Below, in pieces: positions 1-11,853 of a DNA stretch of 64,000 bases. The position numbers were made by a program, and so were the translations under genes. The notes under the pieces are model-generated. The model ran no database searches and was not told the origin of the DNA. It saw only the letters and a list, made by a program, of their open reading frames with translations. Source of the stretch: Paracentrotus lividus (Eukaryota; Echinodermata; Echinoidea; Camarodonta; Echinidae); the NCBI GenBank assembly GCA_940671915.1, contig CALNVZ010000218.1, positions 433,345 through 497,344 of the forward strand. The letters are read 5' to 3'. Every line of letters begins with the position of its first letter. Within the stretch, counting starts at the first letter, position 1.

Positions 1-364
1 GGGGGGGGGGGGGGGGTGTCGACATTTCTGATTTGGACCTGTTTAGTGAGTGGTTTTTAAATGGTAGGGAATTGGTTTTCAACCATTGACTTACAACGTG
101 TTGTGACAATCGCATAAGGCATGTTGTTTTCTCACGAAGAGGAACAGAGCGACAATCAGTCGACTTCTAGTATTCAATTCGATTAATAAAGAATTAAAGC
201 TAATGTATTCCAAAAGACACTCCCCTAATTCATTACAGGAACGCCTTAAGAATCCTAGGTTAACCGATATTCATACTTTCTCGAATAGCGTATTACTCTA
301 GGGAACGAAGGGAGTCAACACATTTACAACTCGGCTTATTGGGTCCACCGATAGGTAAAATGAG

Positions 365-368
<4 letters not shown>
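1..368. other. Non-coding, begins with G run
   Basis: The window opens with 16 consecutive G. The rest is AT-rich unique-looking sequence in which I see no gene or repeat. Poly-G runs of 8-25 bases recur throughout the window, often inside transposons. Confidence 0.6.
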
Positions 369-421
<53 letters not shown>

Positions 422-467
422 GAGAGGGGAGGAAGGGAGAGAGACAGAGAGAGATAGATAGAGAGGG
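369..467. repeat. (GA)n microsatellite
   Basis: Near-perfect GA dinucleotide run to about 427, then degenerate GA/GATA-type purine sequence. Open frames across it (poly-SL or poly-RE) are artefacts of the repeat. Confidence 0.95.
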
Positions 468-468
468 G

Positions 469-2920
469 TAATACATGATTGAGAGACAAAAATCATCGAA
501 CTGAGTATTATTTTCCTGATACTGAATAATTCTCTATCTTGCATTCTCATTGTTCTTTTGTAATGAGCGGTCTTTAGAGGAATTTACATGTATATATTTT
601 GCTTAAATGATTATTGATAGAGGATATAATTTTGTGATATAGTTTAATTTAGATATACATCTCGGAGACGTGATAATATCTTAACTCCTTCACAATTTTT
701 TTTTTTTTTTTTTTTTTTACTATTCACATGGACTTCGCTTTTGAAAGTTTAGCATGTTAGAACAAATTTAAATAATTATGCGCTCTGATAAGTAATGCAG
801 TCCTCAATAACGTAGACTGGATTTATCCATTATTATCGAAGTAAAAGAAAAAGAAGAAGAAGAAAAACCCATAGAATAGTAGTTGAGCATATCAGATATA
901 GATATGTTTCAATCATTATTCTATCAATCAGATGCAGGACCCAACCATCTCGTCTCCAAAGGCTTGTCAGGCGCTGTCAAACATTCATGTCTGCATATCA
1001 TCCTGGGAGCGAGGATGTGTTTGAGAATACTAATATTCAATGATACATATTGCATCTCACGGAAATGATTTTTATTTCGGCCTTTTTGCACTTATATCAG
1101 TATCAGAATGAATTAGAAGGAAAATGTTATGACGCCCAGCAAGAACATACAAAAGAAAAGTACATTGTTAGGATTCCTTGATCGAAATGCCATTCTGGCA
1201 GTGGAAAATAAACAATTTGAGTAGTTATCTACTTAAGTTATGGTATGAAGGGGTGCTTAGTATACTGCCTTTATAAAGTAAAATGAATTGTGTCGGTCAG
1301 TGTCGAAAATTTTGGTGAAAATGAAAGAAGCCGATAACGTTAACCTTTCCAAGTCACGTGACCTCAACGCTTGTTGGGAAAGCTTTTAGTGATGTTTACC
1401 CTATAACCGCCACGTCCTATCCTATGCATAGAGGTGGACTTTGGCTAATGTCTTCAGCCTAAACCTCGGCATGGGTCAAGACCGCAACTCTCTGAACAAA
1501 CCGCATTTATGCGTTTATGTATATACCTCCAAACGTGTCTAATGGTGGCAATGATTTACCAAGTGCGATTCATTCCATCGTTTATATATACAGTCTGTGT
1601 AAAAAAAAAATGGTACAGTCGGAAAAAAATTATTTAGGTGAGAAATATTTTCAAATAATGTGTGTATGTGGTACCAAAATAAAGCCAAAATATTTTTCTT
1701 GCTGATGCGCTTTGTTCTGTATTATTTGCTTTCGTAAAACAAAAGTTATGCTAAATTTTGTGCGACAAGGAACAAATCGAAATTGAGCACTTTATGGCCA
1801 TTATGCTAAACCTATACGCAAAGGCATGGGACGGCGTGAGAAAATGGAGTTTTCTTGATTGTAGAAAACTAGTCATATTTCAAAAATTACATCACCAAAT
1901 GTCATGAAAAAATTGCAGGTGATATTCTGATCCTCCTGCTTTATGAAAATACCAAACAATATAGCAGGTTGTGATTAATCTTCATACTATAAAAAAATGT
2001 TTTCCACTTGTACCATTTTATTTGACACAGACTGATGCATGTTTAAACCTCAATTGATGTTATATCGGGAACGGCTATTTTCCGTCTCTCAAGACAAGGG
2101 GGGGGGGGGTGGGAGGGGTGAGACAGAGCTGATAACGAGACAAGCCAGAAAGAAAATAAAAACGAAGGAGGATAAAAAAAAAATGAAGAACATTATGATG
2201 AGAAAAGATTATTGTTTTACATAGAAGAAAACATTTAGAAAAGCGATGTAGGGATTCTTTGAAATGCAGTAACCAAGCAATTTGTCAAATTTGCTAGTTT
2301 CGAGCCGAAATACCCCCTTCCCCGAAATAAAACAAATAGATAGATCCTATGAACTGATTTTTACTAGTTTTGTATAACCAACATAACCAATAATTTACTT
2401 TTAGGAATCCTTCTACTATTACTACCCAACGTACTTGCATGTTGGTTTTTTTTTTTCTTCTTTTAGAGGGGGGGGGGCATTCAAAAATTATGTACGATTT
2501 AACCATAATGAATGTCCTTCACCTTGTTTGGATGTAGAAGGACTGTTGAAGGTATCCTTGAAAAAAACAACTATTTGTTTTGTTCCTTTTGACGTCACTA
2601 TAGCAATCCTCGTGTATCTAGAGACCGTCCTGCATTGTTGATGAGCTAGGATTAATATTTCATGTTATATTATTCAGTTGACGTATATATGGTCAGAAAC
2701 ACTGGTTAGAATAAAGAGAATGAGAGGGAACGGAGATAGATAGGGCATAAAGCAAGTCATCTTTCACTTATTCTCACAAATACCAATAAAAGGAAATATA
2801 AAGATAAACTACATATTAGATAAATAGATATCTATTTTCTAATCTTCTCGCACATTTTGTGTTTCTTTCCCAATCTCTGCAGTTGTTTCTTGTTAGCCCA
2901 CTTCCTTTGACAGAAAAGTA

Positions 2921-2921
<1 letters not shown>
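469..2921. other. No gene seen; poly-T, G runs, one E-box
   Basis: About 2.4 kb of AT-rich sequence with no supported exon. It holds a 23-base poly-T at 696-718, G runs at 2098-2109 and about 2468-2477, and a perfect palindromic E-box GTCACGTGAC at 1353-1362. The short open frames have no recognisable protein. Confidence 0.6.

Positions 2922-2992
<71 letters not shown>
2922..2992. repeat. (CT)n microsatellite
   Basis: CT dinucleotide run of about 70 bp with a few CTTT interruptions. Confidence 0.95.
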
Positions 2993-3740
2993 GCTAACCC
3001 CTCGACTGTCCAAAACACACCACCCCTTTCTTTCGAATCACTAAATTCGTTTTGCCAACTGACAGTAAAGACGTCAGAATATTTAATAAGTGCACTGGAC
3101 AAAGTAAAATTCCACAAAAATAAAACATCTGATAATATGTCTCTGATTTTTAGGTTCAATGACTCACATTATTAGCGGCCTGGATGCACTGATCACGCAA
3201 CAAGTCTATTTATGATGGCTGCTGAAATGAGCCCTCCCACACATGAACTCTACCCCAGCTGATGAACTGATGAATGGTATGCCCGATCAGATGTACCGCT
3301 TTGTAGAGGTACTCGTTCCAATAGAATATCTCGTGCATCAAAATTAGGCGCAACATTTTGACCACATGGACGCTAGGAATAAACATGAAACCAATTCCAT
3401 TCCTTCATCGTGTTCGTGCTCAAGTTAAGTTCCATCCAATACAGTTGACGTAAGGTCATGTTAACATTTCTTGGTGACATTGTACTTTTTTTTTCACCTT
3501 TTCTCCCCCCCCCCTTTTTTTTTCTTTTAAAAACCTTTTCCTATGATTCAAAATCAAAGACGAATACAAGGCCTTATCGATTGAAAAATAATTTGAGTAC
3601 TAGAAGTAATATATAAATAAAAAATGTATATATGAAACGTCTCCAAGTCAATTTCTATCCTTGGGGTTTATGCCAGGTTACAGCTTCTGATCAGTCGAGC
3701 ATTGAAAGGTTCGAGGTTCTCTGGGACGGGCATCGTCATA
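2993..3740. other. No gene seen
   Basis: Unique AT-rich sequence with a C run and T runs near 3487-3525. I see no exon or repeat I can name. Confidence 0.5.
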
Positions 3741-3800
3741 AAGGCTTTCCATAGCTAAGGCGGTAGAGCACTTGTCCAGTAATTAGGAGGTCTTTTGCTC
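3741..3800 (+). other. tRNA-like fragment, possible SINE head
   Basis: The stretch contains TAGCTAAGGCGGTAGAGCA, a good match to the D-arm and pol III A-box of a tRNA (TRGCNNAGNNGG). A possible anticodon arm with AGT in the loop follows. No T-arm follows, so this is not a functional tRNA. It is more likely a decayed tRNA-derived SINE head or a tRNA fragment. A B-box-like GGTTCGAGGTT lies upstream at about 3709, the wrong order for one promoter. Confidence 0.35.
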
Positions 3801-3861
3801 ATTTTGTCATATTGTTATTTATATTATTATTTATATTCCTGGTAGGTTTCACCCTTTGTTC

Positions 3862-3988
3862 AAATAATAATAATAATAATAATAATAACAATAATAATGA
3901 CAATAATAATAATTACAATAATAATAATAATAATAACAATAATAATGACAATAATAATAATTACAATAATAATAATAATAATAAAAAC
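3862..3988. repeat. (AAT)n microsatellite with internal duplication
   Basis: AAT trinucleotide array with CAA/TGA interruptions. A block of about 48 bp (AATAATGACAAT... followed by TTACAATAAT) occurs twice in tandem, so part of the array grew by a larger unit than the trinucleotide. Confidence 0.9.
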
Positions 3989-4196
3989 TAAACACATAAC
4001 TCGCCTTATACATGTTACTATGATTTTGATGCGCCGACATTAATTTAGATTTAAGGAAGGTAAGTTAGTCAAGGACTGAAATTAGTCATGCGATTATCAT
4101 GGCTATCGATTGACAGCACATAAATAATCTTGTCACCGGACAAATTGTCATGAAGCCTTTTTTCCATAACAATAAGATTACTTTGGGTCAAATAGC

Positions 4197-4951
4197 CTTA
4201 ACCCTAACTTACCGGGGGGGGGGGCCATTATGGCCCCCCCCCTCGACATTTTTCGCGATAAATCTGCAGTGCGAAATGTTTTGATTGCGCCGCTCACTGA
4301 CGTTTTACTTTCAAGTCTTGCGCATCTCTTAAAACTATTTTCGCGGAAATCGGGCGTACCGTTATGACGTTCCACGATTTTGAAAAATTTTCGTCAGACC
4401 AAAAATGGCTCAAAAACGTGATTTCATGTACAAAGTCAATACAAAATGTGTTTTCAGCTAGAATTCATAAATGAGTGATTATTTCTAATTTCATTGACAA
4501 GAGTCATTTAATTATGTTGCTATTTATGGCCGAAATAATGTCACGGACGAATTGTGTCGAAAAAACAATAAAAATAAAAACGTTAAAAAACAAAGAAATA
4601 CATAAGAAATTGAAAAAACAATAAAATACATAAGAAATCTATTTTTGTACAGGAATTTTTTTCTTGTACAATTCTTAGGAAGATGATATAAAGAATATTT
4701 TCACAAAAAATTAGCTTTCTAGGAGCTTTATTTAGTGAATTAGAGCAAAAAGTATGATTTCATGAATAAATTAGCATAATTAATTCATATAAAATAAAAT
4801 ATATGAATTTCATGTAATTTACTTATATATCCGCATAGATTATGTCATTCTCTACCTTCATGCAAATTTTGGTCTTAGGGGGGGGGGGCATAATGCCCCC
4901 CCCCCCCAATACTTTGAGCTCGCAAAATAGCCCAGGTAAGTTAGGGTTAAG
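4197..4951. mobile_element. Foldback element with 17-bp TIRs and G/C hairpins
   Basis: Perfect terminal inverted repeats CTTAACCCTAACTTACC (4197-4213) and its complement (4935-4951) bound about 755 bp. Just inside each end is a poly-G/poly-C hairpin: 4214-4242 centred on CCATTATGG and about 4878-4907 centred on GCATAATGC. There is no transposase-like open frame, so this is a non-autonomous element. No clear target-site duplication is visible. Confidence 0.7.
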
Positions 4952-5088
4952 ATGGAATTCCATTCATAAAATAAAATAAAAGATAATTATTAAAGGCGAT
5001 ATGATATGGTTCCATCATGTGACTAGCATAATATGTAACACGATCAGGGCTTATTAATTATGGAACACATTTGGAGCAGAAGTTTCAC

Positions 5089-5093
<5 letters not shown>

Positions 5094-5149
<56 letters not shown>
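5094..5149. repeat. (GA)n microsatellite
   Basis: Pure GA dinucleotide run of about 56 bp. Confidence 0.95.
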
Positions 5150-5153
<4 letters not shown>

Positions 5154-6020
5154 TGACTTTTATACGTAGTACACTCCTACCACAAAAGGGGAATATTTTA
5201 TATCACAGCATAATTTTATTTTGAGCTTTATTCTTATAGTAGAGTATAGGATGTGTTTGGCACAAAATTTGATTGATTTTCATTGTGACTTTATATAATT
5301 TTCTGAGATTCTAAAATACATTTGTGGGAAGACAGGAATTTCCATCAATACATAAATAAAAGGCCCCAAAGTTAGAGAGGGAGGATGGGGTGGGCTAAAA
5401 TTACTTTTGAAGATTTAATGTTTGTAGGAAAAGTCAGATGTCATTCCCTGCGTTGAAAACTAGAATACAAACACTGACGAAACCGAGATATATTTTATTT
5501 ATTTATTATTTTATTTTAATTATTTATACAGAGTAGCATATTCAGCTTGAAACGCATGAATCTTATACCAAAGTTAAATTATGTAACAATTAGATTGAAA
5601 TTGGTCTTTAAAAGCGGTTTGTCAGAAATTGATTTCAAAAAACCACACCACAACAATAAATTTCTAAAACGATGAAAGTAAGGTGAAATATAGATTAAAA
5701 ATACAAAAACAGAACAAAACAAAAATTGTAAATTACTAACAAAACAAATCTTAAAAGATATAAAATACATAAATTTGTGAAAAAGAAAACTGTACATTAA
5801 AAGAGGAATATACAATGGGACTGTGAAAACTATAAATGTCCCTTTCGATCTCAACAGACAATTAAATATATTCTATGACGTCAAGTTCCGTTCCGTATCC
5901 TAATTCATTTCATGTTTCTCTCTATCAAACTATTTCATTTCCTTCCGTTCATTTAAATTCTCGAGATAAAACAAAGTGTTAGTCTACCCTTGACTAATAA
6001 TCAGCACCGTTATGCTTTTA
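5150..6020. other. No gene seen
   Basis: AT-rich sequence with a TTTATTTATT-type stretch at about 5490-5527. No exon or transposon boundary is recognised. Confidence 0.5.
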
Positions 6021-6088
6021 GACGCCATACTTAATTTGATTGATAAGGCTATAGATGGTTAATCGTTGAAACACCCGCCAAAATGGAT
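6021..6088. repeat. Left direct repeat flanking foldback 1
   Basis: About 68 bp beginning GACGCCATACTTAATTTGAT and ending CGCCAAAATGGAT. It is repeated in the same orientation at 6552-6613 with a small deletion and a few substitutions, so the pair brackets the TU-like foldback. Confidence 0.8.
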
Positions 6089-6551
6089 GGTTAGATTACC
6101 AATTGGTCTACACCCACTTCTTCTAATGACCGTTTAGCCTTATCCCACATGATCTGATTCCATTTCGTCTACAACCAGTTGGTCTAATTATCTTTAGGTC
6201 TAAATTTCACTTCGCCTATTTACCAGTTCTAAATCCCATTTCGTCTAATGCCCACTTCGTTTATAGGCCACTTGGTCTTTCACCACTTGGTCACTTCAAG
6301 TAACAAACTGGTAATAGACCAAATATTCATTTTGGCATTAGACCAAAATGCAATTAGACTATTTGGCTATTAGACGAATTGGCAATTTGATGAATTGATC
6401 ATTAGACCAAACGGGAAATAGAATATATATTAGACCAATTGCAAATTAGACCAACTTGTTAGTAGATCAAATGGGTTTAGCCCATGTGTAATAGACAAAC
6501 AGAGAATTATAGACCAACTGTTGTTAGACCAAGTGAATATGAACCCTTTCC
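6089..6551. mobile_element. TU-like foldback element 1 (16-bp units)
   Basis: The left arm carries repeated TTGGTCTAAT / TTCGTCTAAT units. The right arm carries the complementary ATTAGACCAA / ATTAGACGAA units. The centre at about 6290-6345 reads TTGGTCACTTCAAGTAAC then AAACTGGTAATAGACC. The same centre is present in copies near 9318-9732 (inverted) and 31000-31298. Sea-urchin TU elements are known to have long inverted repeats made of short tandem units, hence the comparison. There is no coding capacity. Confidence 0.7.
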
Positions 6552-6613
6552 GACGCCACACTTAATTTGATAAAGATAGATTGTTAATCACTGAAACACC
6601 CGCCAAAATGGAT
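6552..6613. repeat. Right direct repeat flanking foldback 1
   Basis: Second copy of the GACGCCA...CGCCAAAATGGAT block seen at 6021-6088, in the same orientation. Confidence 0.8.
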
Positions 6614-6647
6614 CATACGACATGATTGACTTGTGCCCTGTAATATA

Positions 6648-6970
6648 AAAGCCCCCCCCCCCCTCAGGGGGTCAACCTTACAAGTATGCTCGTTCCGGAT
6701 TCTTAGAGATGCCCCCTATTTGGAGGGGAAGCCGTGTCAAAATTAGCCCCCATTACAGGCTTTTTGAGGGGAAGCTGCATCAAAATTACCTCCACTTTGG
6801 AGGGAAAGCCAGCAAAATCACCCCCTTTTCACAGATTTTTGGACCATATTCGGGACCCTATTTCAGGTTTTGTCCTCAAAGAATTGAAAACTACCCCTAA
6901 TTAAAAATAGGTCAGGCGAAAATGCTTAAAGAACCCTTTGGTCATATATTTTCAAGAGGGGCGGGGCGTG
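6648..6970. repeat. C run and degenerate ~40-bp tandem repeats
   Basis: A poly-C tract is followed by CAGGGGG. Then come three or so degenerate copies of a unit resembling TTTGGAGGGGAAGCC followed by TCAAAATTACCCCC (about 6712-6830). A 63-codon frame over this stretch is a repeat artefact. Confidence 0.55.
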
Positions 6971-8599
6971 CTTCTTTCTAGTACCGCTGTTGATGCACTT
7001 TCTTCCCTTTTCCTTTTTGGGTAAAAGTCACATCAATTTTCAAGATATGCACCTGTTTTCTCTATTCCAAAGACAATCATGTCGGCAAATATTACATTCA
7101 TGTTAATTAAATTAGCTTACATACTGGTGAGCACATCCACATAAACATTGTATAAACCTGTAGGTTTTATGTGTACTGAATATTTTTTTAAAACTCATTT
7201 CTGGGCAGTTACTTTGTTGTGTTTTCCAAAATCTAATTTTTTAACCTCATTACAAGTCCATATTTGGAATATAATGTCCTTGTCTGTCATCATTTAATTA
7301 ATTGCAAAATTAATTGCAAAATAATATATCTTCTGTGAAAGATGTTGTAATTAATTTCCTCGTTCTATCGAGATTCACTCTGTCATTATCATTAGCAATA
7401 ATCTGTAATCATTGGTAAGGGACCAGTTTCACGAGGCGCAGTAATTAATTGCCTTTTAATGACAAACATTCAAATCTTCTCTGTAAACCGTGATAATGTT
7501 TTTATCGTATTTCATACCGTCTTTATTTGTCTGTTATGGAAACATTGTAAATTCTGGGATTGACTTGTATAATGCTTCAGAGAAGAATAAGAAGGAGGAG
7601 GAGGAGCAGAGGAAAAAAAATACGGGGAGATTTTACGATAGTGTGTAATGTACTTTGGTTTCATCATTTTGTAGATATTGTAAGCAATGGGGACAGAGAG
7701 GAAAGAAGAAAAGAGACGGAGAAGGAGAAAGAGAGAGAGAGAGAGCGGTGGGAAGGGGTTAATATTTGAAAGCGTGTGTGTGTGTGTGAGAGATAGAGAA
7801 AAAAAGGTACAAACCATCATAAATTACTGAAAAAACACGACTTGTATAATGTTAAACACGATTCAAATGGCGTATAAAAATGAGCAAATCTTATAACTCT
7901 CTTGATTATTGTTGACTTAAAACATTAATATCACTGTGTACCTCAAATACACATTCAAATATGACGTTTGTGTATTCTTTCTTTGACAATGAACTCGAAC
8001 CGAATCTTAATTACCGGTGTATAGTAAGATTTATCGACTCCTCAGATGGGCAATATGTATGTATATGGGTGGATACACATGGCTAGTCCCGATTGATGGA
8101 TGGAAGAAAATTAGAAGCATTTGATCTGAAACGGCTTTTAAAGATCGCTTGTATCCTCATCAATTTCAGAGAAAGGGACAAGATCTAGTTCATCATCTGT
8201 TTTGCCTGAGTTTCTAAACATTTTCAGAAATCATACATTTAATGTTTTAACATTCAATGTTTGATACAGATAGTTGTATGATATTATGTTCCATGTATTT
8301 TAATAAATTTATTTTATAAATAAGGGAAAATACATCATCGTTGTCATAATAATAGTCTTTTTTATTTGAAGATGAAAATGATAAATCATAATACGAGATT
8401 GTATGATCGAAGAGAGGGGGAAACAAAATAAAAATAGAGAAAGAAATAGTTGGGATCGATTATTTGTTATCATTAATTTGCACTCAACTTGACCCAGGCA
8501 ATGTTCAATATAATGTTCAATGTAAAAAGTTATTTTTGTCTTTCTTCTTTGGTTCCACTAATAGGAAGGTTCACACACCAAAGTGAAATATTGTCAAAT

Positions 8600-8602
<3 letters not shown>
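6971..8602. other. No gene seen; purine-rich and GT tract
   Basis: AT-rich sequence. At 7690-7760 there is a purine (GA/GGA) tract, followed at about 7770-7795 by a (GT)n run. No exon signals that I trust. Confidence 0.5.

Positions 8603-8654
<52 letters not shown>
8603..8654. repeat. (GA)n microsatellite ending in G run
   Basis: GA dinucleotide run followed directly by eight or nine G. The same GA-then-G arrangement recurs at 55355-55380 and 59561-59620. Confidence 0.95.
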
Positions 8655-8655
<1 letters not shown>

Positions 8656-8924
8656 GTTAAAATAGTAAGCTGATGACCCCCAAATGAAGGGGGGGTGGGA
8701 ACGAACATGGAGACGTAAAGAGAAAGAAAGGGAATTCCAGAAGAGATGCATGTGAACAGATGCTGACGGTCATCACAAATCATACACATAAAGCTTTCAT
8801 AAGCACATGTTCACTATTATAAATCTAATTAGCAGGAGGACATGAGTTACATAACAATCGCATAATCTTGTATACATGTTATATCTTCCTTCCTATCCAT
8901 CATCACTTGCACCCTCACTCTTTA

Positions 8925-9300
8925 TTCCGCTGTCAGACATTACCGGATGATGTTAACGGATGTAAAACTGATAGCGAGATCCGGTCCGTGCCCGACGGTG
9001 GTGCGTTCTGTACCGTTTATAAACTGCATTTGGCCGTTTCCCACACGTTGACATCCGTTAGGAGCTGTCGCATATACACCGCATATACACAGGAGGAATT
9101 CAGGACGTCTACCGATCAGACCGCACATACTACGCATGACAAACTTTCATTAACGCACAACCGTCGGACAAAGAATGGATTTCCCTATCCGTTTCTGGCA
9201 AGAAACCTTCTTGGCCATGCACAAATTTTCTGGTTGCTTTGACGGACAATACCTGCTATTAAACGTCTACCGCAGTGTGACAAGAACATTACAAAATAAA
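8925..9300. other. Unexplained GC-richer block next to foldback 2
   Basis: About 375 bp clearly richer in GC and CpG than its surroundings, containing an imperfect inverted pair (GTTAACGGATGTAAAAC at about 8951; its near complement at about 9046). A 124-codon frame crosses it (8868-9242), but the protein is not recognisable and lacks a clear signal or domain. It may be part of a transposon or a remnant exon. Confidence 0.3.
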
Positions 9301-9317
9301 CAAATGGGTTCAGCGCA

Positions 9318-9732
9318 TGGTCTATATCATGGTTGTCTAACACCAATTTGGTCTATTTATAATTTGGTCTAAGATTTCCTTGGTCTAATACATACTTGGT
9401 CTAATTCTCACTTGGTCTAATGATTACTTGGTCTAATTGCCAATTCGTCTACTAGCCAAATTGTCTTAATGTATTTTGGTTTAATTCCCAAATGAATATG
9501 TGATTTATTACCAGTCTGTTACAGGAAGTGACCAATCAGTATAAAATCAAGGCAAGATTAGACGAAATGTACATTAGACGAAATGGGAATTCGGCAACAT
9601 GGTAAATTAGCGAAGCGGGAATTATATAGACCAAAAAACAGTGAGACGAATTGGCTGTAGACGAAATGGAATAAAACCGTGTACAAAGAGACCAAACGGG
9701 CATAAGTTGAAGCGGGTTTAGACCAATTGGCA
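9318..9732. mobile_element. TU-like foldback element 2 (16-bp units)
   Basis: The left arm has at least seven consecutive 16-bp units of the form TTGGTCTAATNNNNAN (about 9378-9490), and the right arm has the complementary TTAGACGAAATGG-type units. The centre reads TTACCAGTCTGTTAC then AGGAAGTGACCAAT, the reverse complement of the centre of element 1. There is no open frame. Confidence 0.75.
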
Positions 9733-9740
9733 ACTTACCA

Positions 9741-10924
9741 ACAAAAGTACCATTTGTTTCGTATACATACGTTTTCTGTTCCTGCCACGTCTGACAGAGG
9801 CATTATCTTTTTATCATTCTTTGGGTGGCGGTTGTTATCATAACGTCGTCAAAATGCATTTGAACATTGCAGTCATTCCTAAGTCATCAGCCAGTTCTGT
9901 TTGTCTAAGATGAACTGACTGACCGCAGATATTGCTCTTAATATTCCTGCTATATGATGGATGCAAGCTGGGGTATATTTTTAACTATTCCACGCTTACT
10001 CATACACCACTTACCACTTCAAAGTGGTATAACAATGTCCTCGAAAGGTCTTCTAAAACGAACAAGTATATCCCGAACATTAAATACATTAAAAAAAACA
10101 ACGTTGGTCGGTTCTTTAATTTTCTTATGTGATTTTAAAAAAGAATATCAGGACATAATTTTTTCAGAGTTTCATTGGATTAAGGATTGATATTATGTTA
10201 ACGTTAAATAATAATAGTTTGCTCCCTGATTAGAAACACTTTAAAGAGGGGAGACACTCAGGCCTAAAAAATGTGACACGCTGTATAATTCAGATCACAA
10301 TTTTTTTTTAAGCGTTGGTAATTGTAGTATTATTCTCGTTTGCTTAACAAAGCGTTTGGATCTCAATTAGCTTTCACTCTTTAAAGTTAGTTTATATTGA
10401 AAAGTTATATTTCATTGACATTAATAACTAATTTTAATCATTTGTGAAAAAAAACTCTAACCTGAATAGGCCTAGAGCCTAAAATACAAAAATGGGAACC
10501 TATATACACACTAGATTTGGCGGCGTGTCTGTTCTGATTTTAACCAAACTGAAGTCATGAGTCTGACTCTGAAATGTCATCGTTTGCATCCATAAAACGT
10601 TCACATAAAAATGATCAATACATAATGATGCTTTTACGGAAAGCACTTTGAAATAGCACATTAAAATCAATACTAATGTGCTTTGAAGTATAAAGCCTTG
10701 AGTAAATAATGTTTAAAATAATCCATAGAAATGAAAACGACCGGGAATTGAAACCATTAAAACAAAAGACAATCAATGTTAATCACTTAAATGTTTAACA
10801 TTAATATTAATAGAATATTACTCGAAAGTTGTTTTTTTTTCTTAAATCAATACAAGTACATGACATATGAATACAATTATTGGTCTTTTGGCTTCAATGT
10901 ATAAAGAAACATTGTGTAAATCAT
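9741..10924. other. No gene seen
   Basis: AT-rich unique-looking sequence. Two overlapping short frames near 9932-10190 have no recognisable product and no coding-like composition. Confidence 0.5.
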
Positions 10925-11563
10925 GCACGTATTCTGGGGGTGGGCTTTACGGGCCCGGGCCCCCCGGGTGGGCGTCCGAAAGGGCGCCAAATGACCTCAA
11001 AGGGGCGCCAAATAAACCTTAGGGGGCGCCAAATCGAGGAAAATGCTTAAAAAAAAATATATATATATATATATACATGATTTGAGTCTGATTTTTTACC
11101 TTGATTTACCTTGATGTTGGGCTTGAGGTATACAAAACTTATTTGCCCCTCTGCATCTCCTTATAAATTGTATGCACTGCAAAAATAGGGTGTTACTCTT
11201 GTAACTGTTGTCACATGTGTATCGAAAGAAAAATAAGGTTCAAGTGAAGTCGACATCAGGGTCTGAACAATCAAACTTGTTTCTCCATGCCTGAAACAGC
11301 TGATACATGACCTTTTTGTTGGTTGAAGACCGAAAAAAAATTAAACACCTGCAACACCTACACTCCCCCCCCCCCCCCCCCCCCGCTTATCGCTCGGCCA
11401 GCGTGACATGAAAAAAAATTTGAGTGTACCTTTTGGCTCGCCCGGTGTAACGGGGAAAAGAATATAATGTACCTTCCTGGAGCCACCACTGGGGGGGGGG
11501 GCGCCAAAATCAAAATCACATCAGGGCCCCCCGGGGTGCCAAATCCTGGATACGCGCCTGTAA
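10925..11563. mobile_element. GGCGCCAAAT-rich foldback element
   Basis: The ends are imperfect inverted repeats: GCACGTATTCTGG at 10925 against the complement of CCTGGATACGCGC near 11545. Inside the left end is GGGCCCGGGCCCCCCGGG, then several copies of GGGGCGCCAAAT. Near the right end GCGCCAAAA and GGGCCCCCCGGGG recur. It also contains a (TA)n run near 11058-11075, a C run at 11365-11384 and a G run at about 11489-11501. It is non-coding. Confidence 0.6.
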
Positions 11564-11640
11564 ATTTTTTTTAAATATAAAATATTTGACTAAAATTAAA
11601 ACACAAATCGTGTATGGTAATAACATTATATTCCATAATA

Positions 11641-11853
11641 CTAATTTTAATTTCAATTCAGTTTAATTTTTTATTTCCACAGAAATGAAAACAATATTTT
11701 TTATAAGAGCAAAAAAGATGCAGTTAAATCATAATTTTGTAAAAGATATCATACAAGTGTTATTTTGCACACTTCTTTTTTGTTCTAATAAAAAATATTG
11801 TTATCATTTCTGTGGAAATGAAAAATGAAATTGAATTGAAATCAAAATTATTT
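11641..11853. mobile_element. Inverted-repeat element, ~70-bp arms
   Basis: The left arm (11641-11712) and right arm (about 11786-11853) are about 85-90% complementary by eye, sharing ATTTCCACAGAAATG and ACAATATTTTTTAT. They are separated by about 73 bp. The size and lack of coding sequence suggest a MITE or a decayed foldback. Confidence 0.65.

Noticed and set aside
3741-3800. Functional tRNA gene
   Set aside because: No T-arm, mismatched anticodon stem, and no acceptor pairing.
6709-6900. 63-codon frame
   Set aside because: Made of ~40-bp degenerate tandem repeats.
8868-9242. 124-codon plus-strand frame
   Set aside because: No domain or signal is recognised, and it is overlapped by another open frame. 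Kept only as an unexplained GC-richer block.
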